Below, one piece after another: positions 18,813 through 29,489 of a DNA stretch of 64,000 nucleotides. Source of the DNA: Hygrocybe punicea (lineage: Eukaryota > Basidiomycota > Agaricomycetes > Agaricales > Hygrophoraceae); NCBI GenBank assembly GCA_963556145.1, contig OY744467.1:5890001-5954000 (forward strand), in the 5' to 3' direction. The notes beneath the pieces are model-generated. The model saw only the letters and a program-made list of their open reading frames with translations, had not been told where the DNA came from and searched no databases. A program made the translations under genes and the position numbers. Every line of letters begins with the position of its first letter. The stretch's first letter is position 1.

Positions 18813-21460
18813 TCTCGTCGGTTCTTCTGGTTGTGCTTGATGGTGGGCAAGGTGACGACGGCACCGGTGTTTGGATCCGTGATCGTGACTTGTTGCTCTC
18901 TGTTTTTATAATCCTTCGTGAGGGCCTCGGAAAGCGTGAAGAACAGGCGGCCAATGAGAATCTCGTAGGGGGTGTCGTCGACGACTTGGACTTGTAGGAA
19001 TAGATTGACGTCACCAAAAGTGAATTTGAGGTTGGCGATCCGGCCGAGGGTGTCGTTGTCACTTTTATTTGCCAACTGCATGCGCATCTTCATATTTTGG
19101 AGGCCGTAACCGAGTTTCTCCCAAATATTGCGTTGCATGCCGATGATCATAGAACCGTTGTCAAGGATGCACTTGAATAGGAACTTGCCGTTGATGAGCA
19201 GGTAGACCACATGAAGAGGGACTGAGTCTCGGCCGACAACGAGCGGTACGTTTTCCTGACAATGTTGGCAGGCGCGGGTAGGGATTTCGGGTGCGTGAAA
19301 GTGGAAGACCTCAACGTTGTTACTCTTGGCGGTGACCTTTTTCGAAGTGGTGAGGTCCTTCATGTGATGGCGGGCATCAGACGACATGGCTAAGAGTTCT
19401 CGTTGCGAAATGCAGACTTGAGAATCGAGCGCGCAGTCAATGACGGATTTGGCGATACTGGGATCTTTGATGGTGGCCTGGTAGCGGTATTGTGGGTGCA
19501 ACGCGGGAAGGTTCTGGGGGGTGCGCGGCACGAAGGCGGTCAGCTCGGTCGGCGGCATGTTTGAAGGGGGGACTATGGTGATCAGCTGCTCGTTGATAGG
19601 TCTGGCCGTTTTCTCAGCAGGTTTCGCTGTGGGGACAGACGTGGAAGCGGCGGGCGGATTGGGATACGTCTCTCTAGACTTGCCTTTTGCTTTAGAGGGG
19701 ATCTCTACGCTGTCGAATCTAACCTGTTTATGAAGCTGCTGCACTTTGGCTTCCAAAACATTAATTTGTTTGTTGTCATTGTCGATGTCAGACGTCATGG
19801 ACTGGAAGATGTCGGCGTACTCGGTGGTGACCTCAGGTTCGTAAGTCGGTACTTTGATGGCGGAGACGAAGTTAGTTTTGACATGAGGCGGCGGGTCGCG
19901 TTGGAATGGTTCTGTGGGGTTACGGGCAGGGGGAGTGCGGTTGCCAGGTTTCTGTGCGTGCCACACGTTGAAGCAATCCTTCATATTTTTGCCAACGATT
20001 GCCTTTGGAAGATACATTCCATTGGGCAACACGATGCGGCCATGCTCATTCTTGCGGCATATTCCATCTCGAGTGTACTGCTTGCAGATGGGACAATCGT
20101 GTATACGATGGAACAGGTCGTCGCAAAAGAGGCAATTAAAATTTGTGAACCCGTGTTGTCCCGCGGTAGTCGGTTCAGCCCTATTTGCACAAGGCTTTGG
20201 AGGGTTGTTATGTTCAGTGAGGGCTTGCGTGAGGACAGCGAGTTGTTGTGAAATGAGACGAAAGAGGTCGGACACGTTAGGTTCGACCAGTTCCACTTTA
20301 GGAATGACTGGGTCATAGCGAGCGGGTGGCTGGTAGCGGGTGGCGGGTTCTATTGGAGTCGAGTACCAGATGGTGGCAGGCGACGTTGACGATAGACGAG
20401 AGACAGTGAACGGTTTGGCTGCGGTTCCAGCCAGTAGGAAGTGGGCGCAGTTGTGGAAGTCCTGGAAGTCATAAGGGTCACTGTGGAAATGGTTCGGCTT
20501 CTGGTACTGCAGATGGGTTTTAATGTCCTTTTTAAGCTCGGCATGGAAGCCGTTTTCGTATGCGATATTTTGTTCTCGGGGAGAGATCCAACCTTTGTCT
20601 AAGAGAAACCTTGAGATCCGGATGAACTCGCGGTAGTATTCGCCAAGTTTGGCGTGAGTACAGATTCCATAACTGGTTTGGGTATGGGTGAGATGGTCGA
20701 GATCCGCCATCGTGTACCAATGATCGTCCTCCTTGCCCGGGTATAGCATGAGAACGCTCCTTTGAAAGTCGCATAATTGGTGCCGGTCGCATAATTGGTG
20801 CCGGTGGCGCTAGGCAAACTTGCCCAAAGCTCATAATCGCTAAGGGACGCGTAGTGCAGGCTATGCTTAATGTGGCCTGCGTCGTCAAGGCCGGCATTGG
20901 CAGCAAGTAGCTTGACTTCTTCGAAGAAGCGGCTTAAGTTGAGCGGGTTCCCATCGAAGGTCAGGGCCATAGAATGACCATGAGCGGGCATTTGTCGTGG
21001 GGCAACATGGGGACCGGTAACGTGGGGACCGGTCGAAGTCATTGTTGTAATGGGATTTGGCTGAGATGAAACGGTTGTTGGGTGTACAATGTGCAGGTCG
21101 GGTAACGTGGACGATGACAGCGTAGGCAAAGACGAAGACAGGGACGATGACGATGACAGAGTTTTTGATGTCGAGAGCGAAGACGTGGATGGGAGTTCTA
21201 ACGAGGTCGAAGTCGGGGACGTAGGCGATGCGGGTGTCGAACTGAGATTGGATGAGTCGGGTGTTATCGTAATAATCGGTATATCGACCGATTCGAGACT
21301 GTCGGATGAAAGATATAAGGGGGTGTTTGACCCTGAGATGAGCGGGAGATTGTTATGTCGAGCAAGGTGGTCGGGTACTAGCTGGAAGAAGTTGTTGTCG
21401 ATTGTCAGGTCGAAGGCGGCTAAAGAGAGTTCTTGTTGAAGAGTTCTTCGAGGAAGATCT
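18782..21460 (-). pseudogene. gag-pro: E2 gag-protease
   Basis: The gag domain (FDGNPLNLSRFF onward) matches E3. A zinc knuckle of C-x2-C-x5-H-x4-C form follows, then a protease with D-N-G-S at the catalytic motif (near 19155) and an ILIGR motif. The gag frame is broken near 20755 by a one-base deletion relative to E3, and an 18-bp tandem duplication lies beside it at 20768-20803. An in-frame TGA near the N-terminus stands where E3 has Arg. I found no in-frame ATG close to the primer-binding site, so the true start is unresolved; homology with E3 is visible from about 21460. The frame ends at TAA 18782-18784, at the frameshift junction. Confidence 0.85.
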
Positions 21461-21521
21461 CAAAGACGATGGTCAGAGGGAGGGACATGGGAAGAGGAAG
21501 CTATGGTGGTGCTAGACTATT

Positions 21522-21538
21522 CCTCGTGGTGGGCTCCA
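21522..21538 (-). other. E2 primer-binding site
   Basis: On the minus strand it reads TGGAGCCCACCACGAGG, two bases inside the 5' LTR. It is identical to E3's site and differs from E1's at one base. Confidence 0.85.
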
Positions 21539-21540
21539 GA

Positions 21541-22325
21541 TGTAGTGGCGAGGTCGGGGTTGCTGCAGAACTGTAATCCTAGCCTGGGGTAGTCAGTGTA
21601 GAAGTGACTGGGAATAGTTAGCAAGCTTCAGATAGATAATAAAAGGACTAATGGTAATAAGCCGCCGACTAAAACTACTAAAATCTAACGATACCGATGT
21701 ATACTGACGAGGCCGACAATGTCAGGTACAGCAGGTCGGGTGTCGGGTGTCGAGCGGTATAACGACAAAGACGGTAGAAGGACGGGACGAGTGTCGAGCA
21801 AACCGACAAGTTAAAAGAGTAAGTGATTTTGATAGGAGACGGATTCTGAGTGGGAGAAAGCGGGGGAACTGGTTTCTTATTCAGAGACGGCACTTGGGCA
21901 CTGTTTTTATACTACAAATTTCTGTACCTAGATTTGGACGAGAGTCCTCAGCTGATAAGAGAAAACAAAGGAGAATAAAAATGGAGAAGTAGGAAGAGGG
22001 TTGCAAGGCAACCATGACAGGGAAAATGGGTGGAAGATATAAAAACCCGTAAAAGATGTAATATACTTTACTATATCTCCATAAGGGAGACGCTAGGCAC
22101 GAATAAGGCAAGTCCGATGTCAGGATCCCAGTCTGATGAGATCTATCTTTGATATTTGAAGTTCCATGAGTTTAGGAGGTGGACCAACCAGGTACGTGAG
22201 CGGCCATGCTAGTCAGTATGCATCGGGTTGCGTCGGGTTCGAGTGTGGATTGCTAGAGATGTCGGGTTCGAGCAGATTCATGAGATATTGAGTTTATGGC
22301 CTCAGAGGGTCGAGGACCCTCTACA
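21541..22325 (-). repeat. E2 5' LTR (785 bp)
   Basis: In plus orientation it starts with TGTAGTGG next to the primer-binding site and ends CCCTCTACA. Its last ~125 bases match the truncated left LTR. It shares the CCCTCTACA end with the E3 LTRs, consistent with one lineage. Confidence 0.88.
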
Positions 22326-22345
22326 TCGGCCTTTCTGGGTAACCC

Positions 22346-22724
22346 AAAATCTGATCTCTTTCCAGCTGCTGAAGATGAATCTGTACCCTCAAGACAACAG
22401 TATTCTTGTTCTCGACAACTGTGCGATACATAAATAAAACGCTCTGCGTGAAGTCATTGAAGCACAGGGCCATCTCCTCGTCTTTCTTCCCCCTTATTCT
22501 CCTGACTTCAACCTGAATGAGGAGAGCTTTAGTTGCAGTACGCATCACCATTATGAGCTCAATCTATAGGACTAATGTCTTCAACAGTGAAAGTGTGGAT
22601 CCGTCGCAACTGGGCTCACATACAACATGCTGATTACCCAGAAATTGTCCTGCTTGAAGTGGCACATGCTGTAACACCGGAGAAAGCAAAGGAATGGTTT
22701 ATACACTCGGGATATAATGTTTGA
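22346..22724 (+). pseudogene. IS630/Tc1-type DDE transposase, C-terminal remnant
   Basis: Contains LVLDNCAIH (second catalytic Asp region) and LPPYSPDFNLNE (third acidic residue region), the usual signature of IS630/Tc1/mariner DDE transposases. A TAA at 22435-22437 interrupts the frame; CAA to TAA would explain it. A 50-nt intron (22538-22587, GTACGC...CAACAG, with a CTAAT branch-like site) restores a continuous C-terminus ending at 22722-22724. The N-terminal part was separated by insertion of E2, which ends at 22325, and must lie left of the window if it survives. Confidence 0.75.
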
Positions 22725-22888
22725 TTCTGTATGCTTACAGGTTGTACTCTCGCTGTCATTCTGTATCACAAAAAATATTATATTTGTTGTTGGTATCTAC
22801 GCTACTATGAGTCAAATGAGTGGTGATGAAAGATGGTAAGTATGTATAAAAGGGGTGGAATGAGAAAAGAATGTTGATGAACCAATAC

Positions 22889-24389
22889 TCAAGCCTTCGC
22901 CATATGTTTGTGCTTCTTATATGCCTTCAAGATGCGCTTCCACGCCAGGGGTTTGAAGCCGGCATCCTTATACTGCTGCTCCATCACCTCATCTAGATTA
23001 TCCCCCATTACAAATCCAAGCTGTTTGAGAGCTTGTTCCTCATTCTCTCCAATCCCATAGGCTTCGCAGAAAGTATGGACATCACCAGGGATTTCGATTG
23101 GCGAAGAAGAATGTTCCTTTTGAGGGGACACATACCCATGACCGGGCATGTTATATCCTGGCATCGCCATGGCATTGTTCATTGCCATTGTGCCATGCAT
23201 TGCCATGTGATTGAATGCATAAGGGTTGTAGAATGGTGCGTACTGTGGAATTGGCATGGAAGTGGTTGGAGTGGCCAGCTGTGCAGCGATGACAGGTTCA
23301 TTGGTGACTGGAGCATCAGCAGCTGGTGTGATGGTCGGTGCGGCTTTCTTGCTTTTGATTTCCTGCCCCTTCTTGAACATGTTTGATGCAAGTGGAATAC
23401 GATTATATGAAGTTTCTAGAATGCAATCAATATAATATATAAAATACCAATGCAATTCAACACTCACAATTGCTGATGCCCATACGAGGTACCGACTCTG
23501 CTCAAGATTGAAGTGGAGATCACTTGGCCTGTGATGAAAGCACGAGATGTCGGGGTGGGTTGAACAAAGACCAGGTGGGTACTTTTCATTGATCTTCGCA
23601 ATGATCTCTTCGAGTTCATCATCATATTTTACCCTTTTGACCCAACCATCATCAGATTCCTCCATGTACTCATCCTTGATAAAAATTTGTTGAGGTACAG
23701 CCTGCATAGCAGATGGCCCAGGCCTAGATGTGGCCCAAGGCTGGAACCTACATTAGTATACTGTTTTGTAATTCAGATAAGGACTTACCACTGTCGGAGT
23801 ACTGTCTGCCTTTGGTGGATGCATGCGCATGATGACATAGGGTTCTATCTTCGTAAGAACTTGTTTTACTATGGAGCTGCAACCATGCTCATCTGTCAAC
23901 GGCAGCCAGGCTCCATTCACAGGTTTGAGGAAGCGCCATTTGAAGGTTGAAAGATTCAGGTTGTTGACTCCCGTTTGAATGAGATCTGCAATGTTTTCCA
24001 ACAGCCCAACCCATGCAGTATCAATTTTGACTTCCAGTGGACCTTTTTTGATTGGATCCTGCTTTTCATTCTTTGTCTTTCCTCCACGCTGACGAACATG
24101 CTTATCAGGCATTGTGACTTTCACCAACAGCTCAAAGGTGGCTGGAAGGGCAGGGGTTGGAATATCCTTCTTCGGGCGACCCACTCTCTTCTGAGTTTGT
24201 GTTGGAACTGGTTGGATTGGGGCAGGTTCGACAATCTCTGGTTCCGGAGATGGGGAGGGAGAAGCAACTTCAAGCAAGCACTTCAGCGATGTGGTTCACT
24301 TGCAGAGGAGGCATAAGGGGACCAGGAATGACAGGAGGTGTCACATTAGCAGGATAGTAGGCTGGTGGTGGTGTCCCATCACCATCCAT
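22889..24389 (-). pseudogene. Unrecognised gene with AT-hook-like motif, convergent to transposase remnant
   Basis: Starts at an ATG with a Pro-rich leader (24389). A small frameshift near 24275 follows, and then a VGRPKK AT-hook-like motif and a conserved-looking globular domain of about 130 residues. A 48-nt intron (23741-23788, GTAAGT...TTCCAG) joins it in phase to the next exon. A second likely intron (23416-23467) is out of phase by one base with the boundaries I chose. The C-terminal half is rich in Met, Pro and Ala and ends in a basic tail with KKHKHMAKA. I do not recognise the family. It faces the IS630-type remnant and abuts a TIR element, so it may be a second gene of that transposon family, possibly a DNA-binding accessory protein (inference). 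Confidence 0.55.
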
Positions 24390-24460
24390 TATAAAATAGA
24401 TACAAGTATGAAGAAAATGGGGGGGACGGAAGTTTCCAAGTTCAGCCACACGAATTATTA

Positions 24461-25492
24461 TTTTACAGCCATTTGTGGAACTGAAGGCGCGATGTGAAAA
24501 TTTTCAATTGTGGTCATTTTTTGTGTCATTACTCAGAATCGCAGTAGCTCCCCCAGTAGGGCTCAGATTGTAATAAAAAATAGCCCATTCAATCCGCAAT
24601 CTGAAGATGGAGGGCATGGCATACTCAGATGGAACCCAATTTAGTACTTGGAACCAGTTGTCACCTCAACATTGCATGCAAGCATCCTTGCCCTCTTTAC
24701 TTCTATCTGAATCCTGGATGCCTCGAAAGAAGACCGTCAACCCCGTACGACTGCAGTACTCTTGTGACCTGAAAAGGAGGGTTTATTTATCAAGCATACA
24801 CCTTGGCAAAAGCACCACTCAAATTGCCATTGACCTTGACATGCTAGTCTGAGTTGTTCAACATGTGTGAAGGGTCTGGAGTCAGATCAGAGAGGTTTGT
24901 CAGGACAGAACTCATAGTATGTGCAGGGCTCCAATCATGTCCTCAGTATCCGGAATTTGAAGGACAATCTCTGCCATGGCATATTGGTCATGGCAAAATC
25001 ATTGTATGTGATACTCTCGACAACTGGGATTCCTATCTCATCCTCCCCAACACTCTTCTGCTTTTTTGATGGCTTTCTTCCTAGGCAACTTCAGGGTGAA
25101 CTTGAGAGAACCAAGTTTTCAGCTGACGACTCAGAGTTGTTTGATGCAGGTGGTCCTTGGCAGTCCAGTGAGTCGTCTAACTGTGTTCCTACATTCTCTG
25201 GCCAAGCAGGAGGTGCCTTCCTCTTTTTTGGTGTAGGCTTGTTCTTGTTGTTGGCCATGGTGAATCAAAGAATGAGTTCTCACGGTGACGGACTTCAACA
25301 AGCACTGTGTAGTGTTTACAAAATCTGAGTATGCCATGCCCTCCGTCTTCAGATTGCGGATTGAATGGGCTATTTTTTATTACAATCTGAGCCCTACTGG
25401 GGGAGCTACTGTGATTCTGAGTAATGACACAAAAAATGACCACAATTGAAAATTTTCACATCACACCTTCAGTTCTGCAAATGGCTGTAAAA
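24461..25492 (+). mobile_element. Internally deleted IS630/Tc1-like element with 170-bp TIRs
   Basis: 24461-24630 and 25323-25492 are inverted repeats of each other with few mismatches, starting TTTTACAGCCATTTG at the outer ends. Inside, an ATG at 24718 (+) opens a helix-turn-helix-like N-terminus (MPRKKTV..., GKSTTQIAIDLDM) typical of IS630/Tc1 transposases, soon interrupted by stops. From the other end, an ATG at 25258 (-) opens a short basic ORF (MANNKNKPTPKK...) of about 59 codons. The two fragments converge, as expected if the middle of a two-gene element was deleted. A target duplication (TA) is not clear. Confidence 0.75.
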
Positions 25493-27065
25493 AAAAAAAC
25501 AGCACATGACAAGGATTTCCGAAACCACTGTAATGATTGGACCCACACAAGATTGGACCCACAAAGCCGTGTAAACGTTTAGGTTTAGCCTCCCTATGTT
25601 TGAATCATGTCCACATTTCCTGCATTTCCTGTTCATCTTACTTCTGACAGTCTTTCTCAGATATGTCCTCACCACCTCCAACTGCCAACACATCCTCTGC
25701 TGTGCAACAGGAAGACTTGAGGCATCCACCATCTCCGATTCTACCTCGACCTCCTGTCGTTCTCTTGTCATCTTCAGCTACACCACAACCAATTTCCCTG
25801 GTTCTGCAGTCGCTATTGGACTGGAATCCGCCAGAACTCCAATTGCAGAGACATGACCGAGGTGGTTCTACCGTGATAGGGACACATGGACCGCGCTTTT
25901 ATGACAAACACCTGGATGTCGATCTGCAACTGCAGTATCTTCAGTATCACCCGAACTTAGCTGCAGAAATAGCCAGCACCATTGATAAAGCAATCGAAGC
26001 CGCACTCGCCGATAGAGGCACATTACCGCCCCCTGGTGGCAAACTCATGGATTCAGAAGACCATGATGAGCACATTGCAGGACTCAATCACGTCATGTCA
26101 AAGGAACTGCCTATAACAATATTTTATGACAAGGCCACGGCTACCCTCTGTACCCTAGTCGCATCAACTCTTGCTCTGCATCCGAAAGATGTCAAATGGA
26201 GCAGCTTACTCCACTTGACAATGGTCCCGAATGCAGGTGGTTTCACAATCGCCGACAGGGTGCTCGGAATCCTTGATATTGATGGTGGTGAGGAAAAAAC
26301 ATTAGAGATCTGGGCTCGGATTAAAGCTAACATGGATCCTCACATGGTGGAAACTGTGCGGAAGTTGAGGTTCACCTATCCGGATTTGGCAATATGGGAG
26401 ATGAAGAGCTTGACTGTGGGACATCCAGGGGTCATGCTTGGCATTAAATATGCCGCGAGTACAGGTCATCCATTTAAATGGGTCTATTGTGAGTGCGATG
26501 GAAAATTACACTCAATGGATAGGAAGGACGCGGTCGAGAATACCTGTGCAGGTCCTGATGCACCCATTACACCATGGACGCATCCAGAGATCTATCTGGA
26601 ACAGACCAAATCGGACTACAATGATGAGTCCCAAGTCAATGGTGACGAAGGAGCCAATACCAGTGAGAAGTACAATACCAGCACAATTGAGCCATCACCA
26701 CCTGCGACCCCAACATATCTGACCAGCTCTGCTCATTTGATGCCCTCTGACACTGCAGACGATGAATCTGAGCTGATGGGCAAACAGAAAGGCTGGGCAT
26801 GAGATCCAGGACCTCCAAATACTGGTAGAAGTTCTAGTCCTAAAAAGCATAAACATGATGGTGCCTTTACAACCAAAGTGACTCTGACTTCCGAGTGCTT
26901 TCTTCAGCAGGTAGCGTATGCCAGTGACTATTATTCATATTTAACTCTGATATTATTGATCACGTAAGGCTTGGGCGCAAGCTGTGTGCACTGACGCTAC
27001 CTTGATTATTCTCCATTCCGGTAACCATGAGTTCGTGTGTGTTTGCCATTGCCAATCTAAGACGC

Positions 27066-27709
27066 TGATATGCTATATGTAACTATAAGAAGGGAAATCC
27101 TACAACTACTAAAGGTGAAAAGGTGCAAGGAAGCTTCAGAAAGCCTACACTAGTATAGGAAATAAAGGAGAATGAATAGAAGTGGATGAGAAACTCAAGA
27201 GAAGTGCTGCGATCAAAACTGGAGTGGTGTGATCAAAATCGAAGAGTTGCGATAAAATCAAAAGTCGCAGTGAGATTGAAGGGTCGGACGGTGAGAGAAC
27301 GTGATGGAATGTAAAGAGAAGGGACCTAGGATGAAGGGGAAGCTCTGAGACGAAGGGGGAATAATGGTCTGTCTCAATTCTCTGGGGGTTCTCTGTCTAG
27401 TGGCTCATACAGGCAGGTATATAAGCTGTCAGGACAAAGGAAGAGAGATGAAAGGATGATACTAAAAGGAGATATGTGAGATAAAGGGCATATAGAAGAA
27501 AGGATAGGTAGAGAGAATGATAAATGAATATAGAGAACAAAGAGAACAAAGGAAATACTTCGAAGTGCGATAACTAAATATCTCCAAAGTCGCAGAAGAT
27601 CGCAATAGTCGCGATGCGATCGGAAGGTTGAAGAGTGGTAAGTCGCATCAAATCGCAAGGAATCGCAAAATATATATAATTGGAGCTCAGGATGGCTGAG
27701 TGCATATCA
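27066..27709. mobile_element. Solo LTR (644 bp) inside the nuclease-kinase gene
   Basis: Ends are TGATATGC and GCATATCA, perfect inverted termini of TG...CA type. Flanks are ACGC (27062-27065) and ATGC (27710-27713), a four-base target duplication with one C/T change. Removing the insert and one flank makes the surrounding coding frame continuous. Internally there are a TATATAAG box (27417-27424, +) and many TCGCA/TGCGA words. No internal retrotransposon genes remain. The parent element is not present in the window. Confidence 0.75.
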
Positions 27710-28027
27710 ATGCTCTACGTCTCAGACATCATCCACCCCCCGACTTGCAAGGCTCCTGCCTATGGGAAGCTTCACGTGGGCATATATATCGCAGCAATTA
27801 AAGATGCTATTCGTCGAATGGAGTATAGTGAATCTCTTCCGGAAGACAAACAATCCAAGATACCTTCTAACTTTGCCAAATTCAACAAAAAGGAGAAACC
27901 TGATGACGACGAAGATCACAAGGGAGAGAGCAGACCTTCCAACCAAGACCAAAGTGGATACCAAGGGGATGGAAACCCCAAGCGCCCAAAGAAAGACGGC
28001 GATGACCCTCTGCGTGGCCGAGGCTGA

Positions 28028-28095
28028 GGTAGAGGTAGAGGCGGAAGCGGAGGGAGAGGGAGAGGGAGAGGGAGAGGGAGAGGGAGAGGGAGAGG
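28028..28095 (+). repeat. Arg-Gly coding hexamer repeat
   Basis: GGTAGA and then GGGAGA repeated about seven times in the reading frame of the kinase-fusion gene, encoding an RG/RGG tract. A TGA just before it (28025-28027) stands where CGA would keep the Arg-Gly pattern. Confidence 0.85.
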
Positions 28096-29106
28096 TGGCG
28101 GTAAGAAGGCGTCAGCATCTCTGTCTGGCCGAGTAACTCGTGCTACTAAAACCCGTGAACATGACGAACAGGACGTATGTTTTCTTTCAGTGTGAGACAT
28201 ACGAATTCGCGTCTAATTGTTAGTTCTAGCGTACTATACTCGAAGCCAATCAATGCAACATTGTCCTGTTATACCTCCAGTACGGAATATATAATTCACC
28301 AAATCCAGCAGTGTTGTTCCGCAAAGCCCCCGCAATCCTGCCTCCTTGCCATACCCCCCCCACCAACTCTCAAACTCAAGAAGAAATATGAGGCTGGCAC
28401 CTATACAATGGTCATCATTACTTCCGAAATCAGCCATGGATCCACGGGGAAAGTGCATGGCGGTATTCTCACACTGAATGCCGGTGATCAGTACATCGAT
28501 CTAAATGTTGCCATCAAGATTTCATTCGACAAAGAAGCCCAAGAACACTTGTTGCATGAGTACTTCATCTACCGCCACTTAAACTCGACAAGCGTGAGTG
28601 GAATCCCAATTGCGCTTGGGCTATTTGTTGGTCTGGAAGATGGCATATCTGCTCTTATCATAACCCATGCCGGTCGGTCGATCTTCGACAGGTCCTATGA
28701 GGTCGAATACTTCCAGCGGTGTGTTTAATAAACATCATTGTGACTTAAAATTCATCTAAAATCTGGATCCTAGGGAAGCATTTCAGAAGACTTTAAAGGC
28801 TATCCACACAGCTGGGGTTCTTCATAATGATATCTGCAGCCCAAATCTTATGATTGATGACTTCGGAGAGGCTACCATCATAGATTTTGATCAAGCGGAA
28901 AAAAGTAATTCTTCCAGCTGGAGAATTCAAGAAACTTTCTCTCATCCTGGAAGGTAAAGGTGAATAGATAGGTTCAACTTAGGATCTTGAGATATACTAT
29001 GCTGCTGTGTTGTATGTGATTTTTCTATAGGGCTATAGGGAAATTGCAAGAAAAAATATACCATTCCGTATTTAGTTTACAGTGCAGTTGCCTTGACAGC
29101 CACATA

Positions 29107-29489
29107 CAGTGTTCAATGGCTCCTTTGAACACTACCAGTCCTTTGAACACCCTGATATAATTGATTCTGTACTGATTTCTACTGCTAAAAAATGTTCTAA
29201 TTCCTTCAGTGTATTATCTGAACCTATCTAGATATTGTTTTTTATTCAGAACCACCAATAAAATTAGAAACTGAATACCAATAAAGTAGAGAGAAATCTG
29301 ATCACTCCTTTGAACACTGATGTTTTGACCATAAAACATTCCAGTATCAACAGATTTCTTTAAAAATTGGTATGAGAGGTCTTTGGATATATGAGCAACC
29401 TTCTGTCTATTCAGATTTTGTTCAAGATGATTTGGCTACCTGTGGCATTTGAGGGTAATTTTTGTGTTCAAAGGAGCCATTGAATACTG
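29107..29489. mobile_element. Tc1/mariner-type MITE, 383 bp
   Basis: Terminal inverted repeats of 26 bases (CAGTGTTCAATGGCTCCTTT at the start, one mismatch between arms) are flanked by TA on both sides. No coding capacity. The TA target site and CAGT ends fit a non-autonomous Tc1/mariner element. Confidence 0.8.

Larger units (their letters stand above)
13685..22325 (-). mobile_element. E2: decayed Ty3/gypsy element, related to E3
   Basis: LTRs at both ends (left one truncated by E1), a primer-binding site at 21522-21538 on the minus strand, then gag-protease and pol running leftwards. The proteins match those of E3 over long stretches. Integrase is missing: after the RNase H end near 16540 the sequence turns into a long inverted repeat around an assembly gap. 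Nonsense codons and a gag frameshift show it is no longer autonomous. The right LTR is followed at 22326 by a transposase remnant into which E2 inserted. Confidence 0.9.
25663..28953 (+). pseudogene. Nuclease-like plus protein-kinase-like fusion gene (Crinkler/REase-kinase type), broken
   Basis: The N-terminal part includes YPDLAIWEMKS, a D...E-x-K arrangement like PD-(D/E)xK nucleases, then a domain with KLHVGIYIAAIKDAI and an Arg-Gly-rich tract. The C-terminal part resembles a protein kinase: glycine-rich loop (ISHGSTGKVHGG), Lys in NVAIKIS, catalytic loop HNDICSPNL and IIDFD in place of DFG. Intron 28719-28773 joins the kinase exons in phase; 26911-26968 is a likely intron with an AAG acceptor. 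Two TGA codons (26800-26802 and 28025-28027) interrupt an otherwise continuous frame, and a solo LTR splits it at 27066. The join near 28175 is unresolved. REase-kinase fusions are known among eukaryotic Crinkler-type proteins; this assignment rests on motifs only. Confidence 0.55.

Noticed and set aside
27680..28027. Independent small gene starting in the LTR
   Set aside because: The coding sequence continues from 26969-27065 once the solo LTR is removed; the apparent start lies inside the insert.
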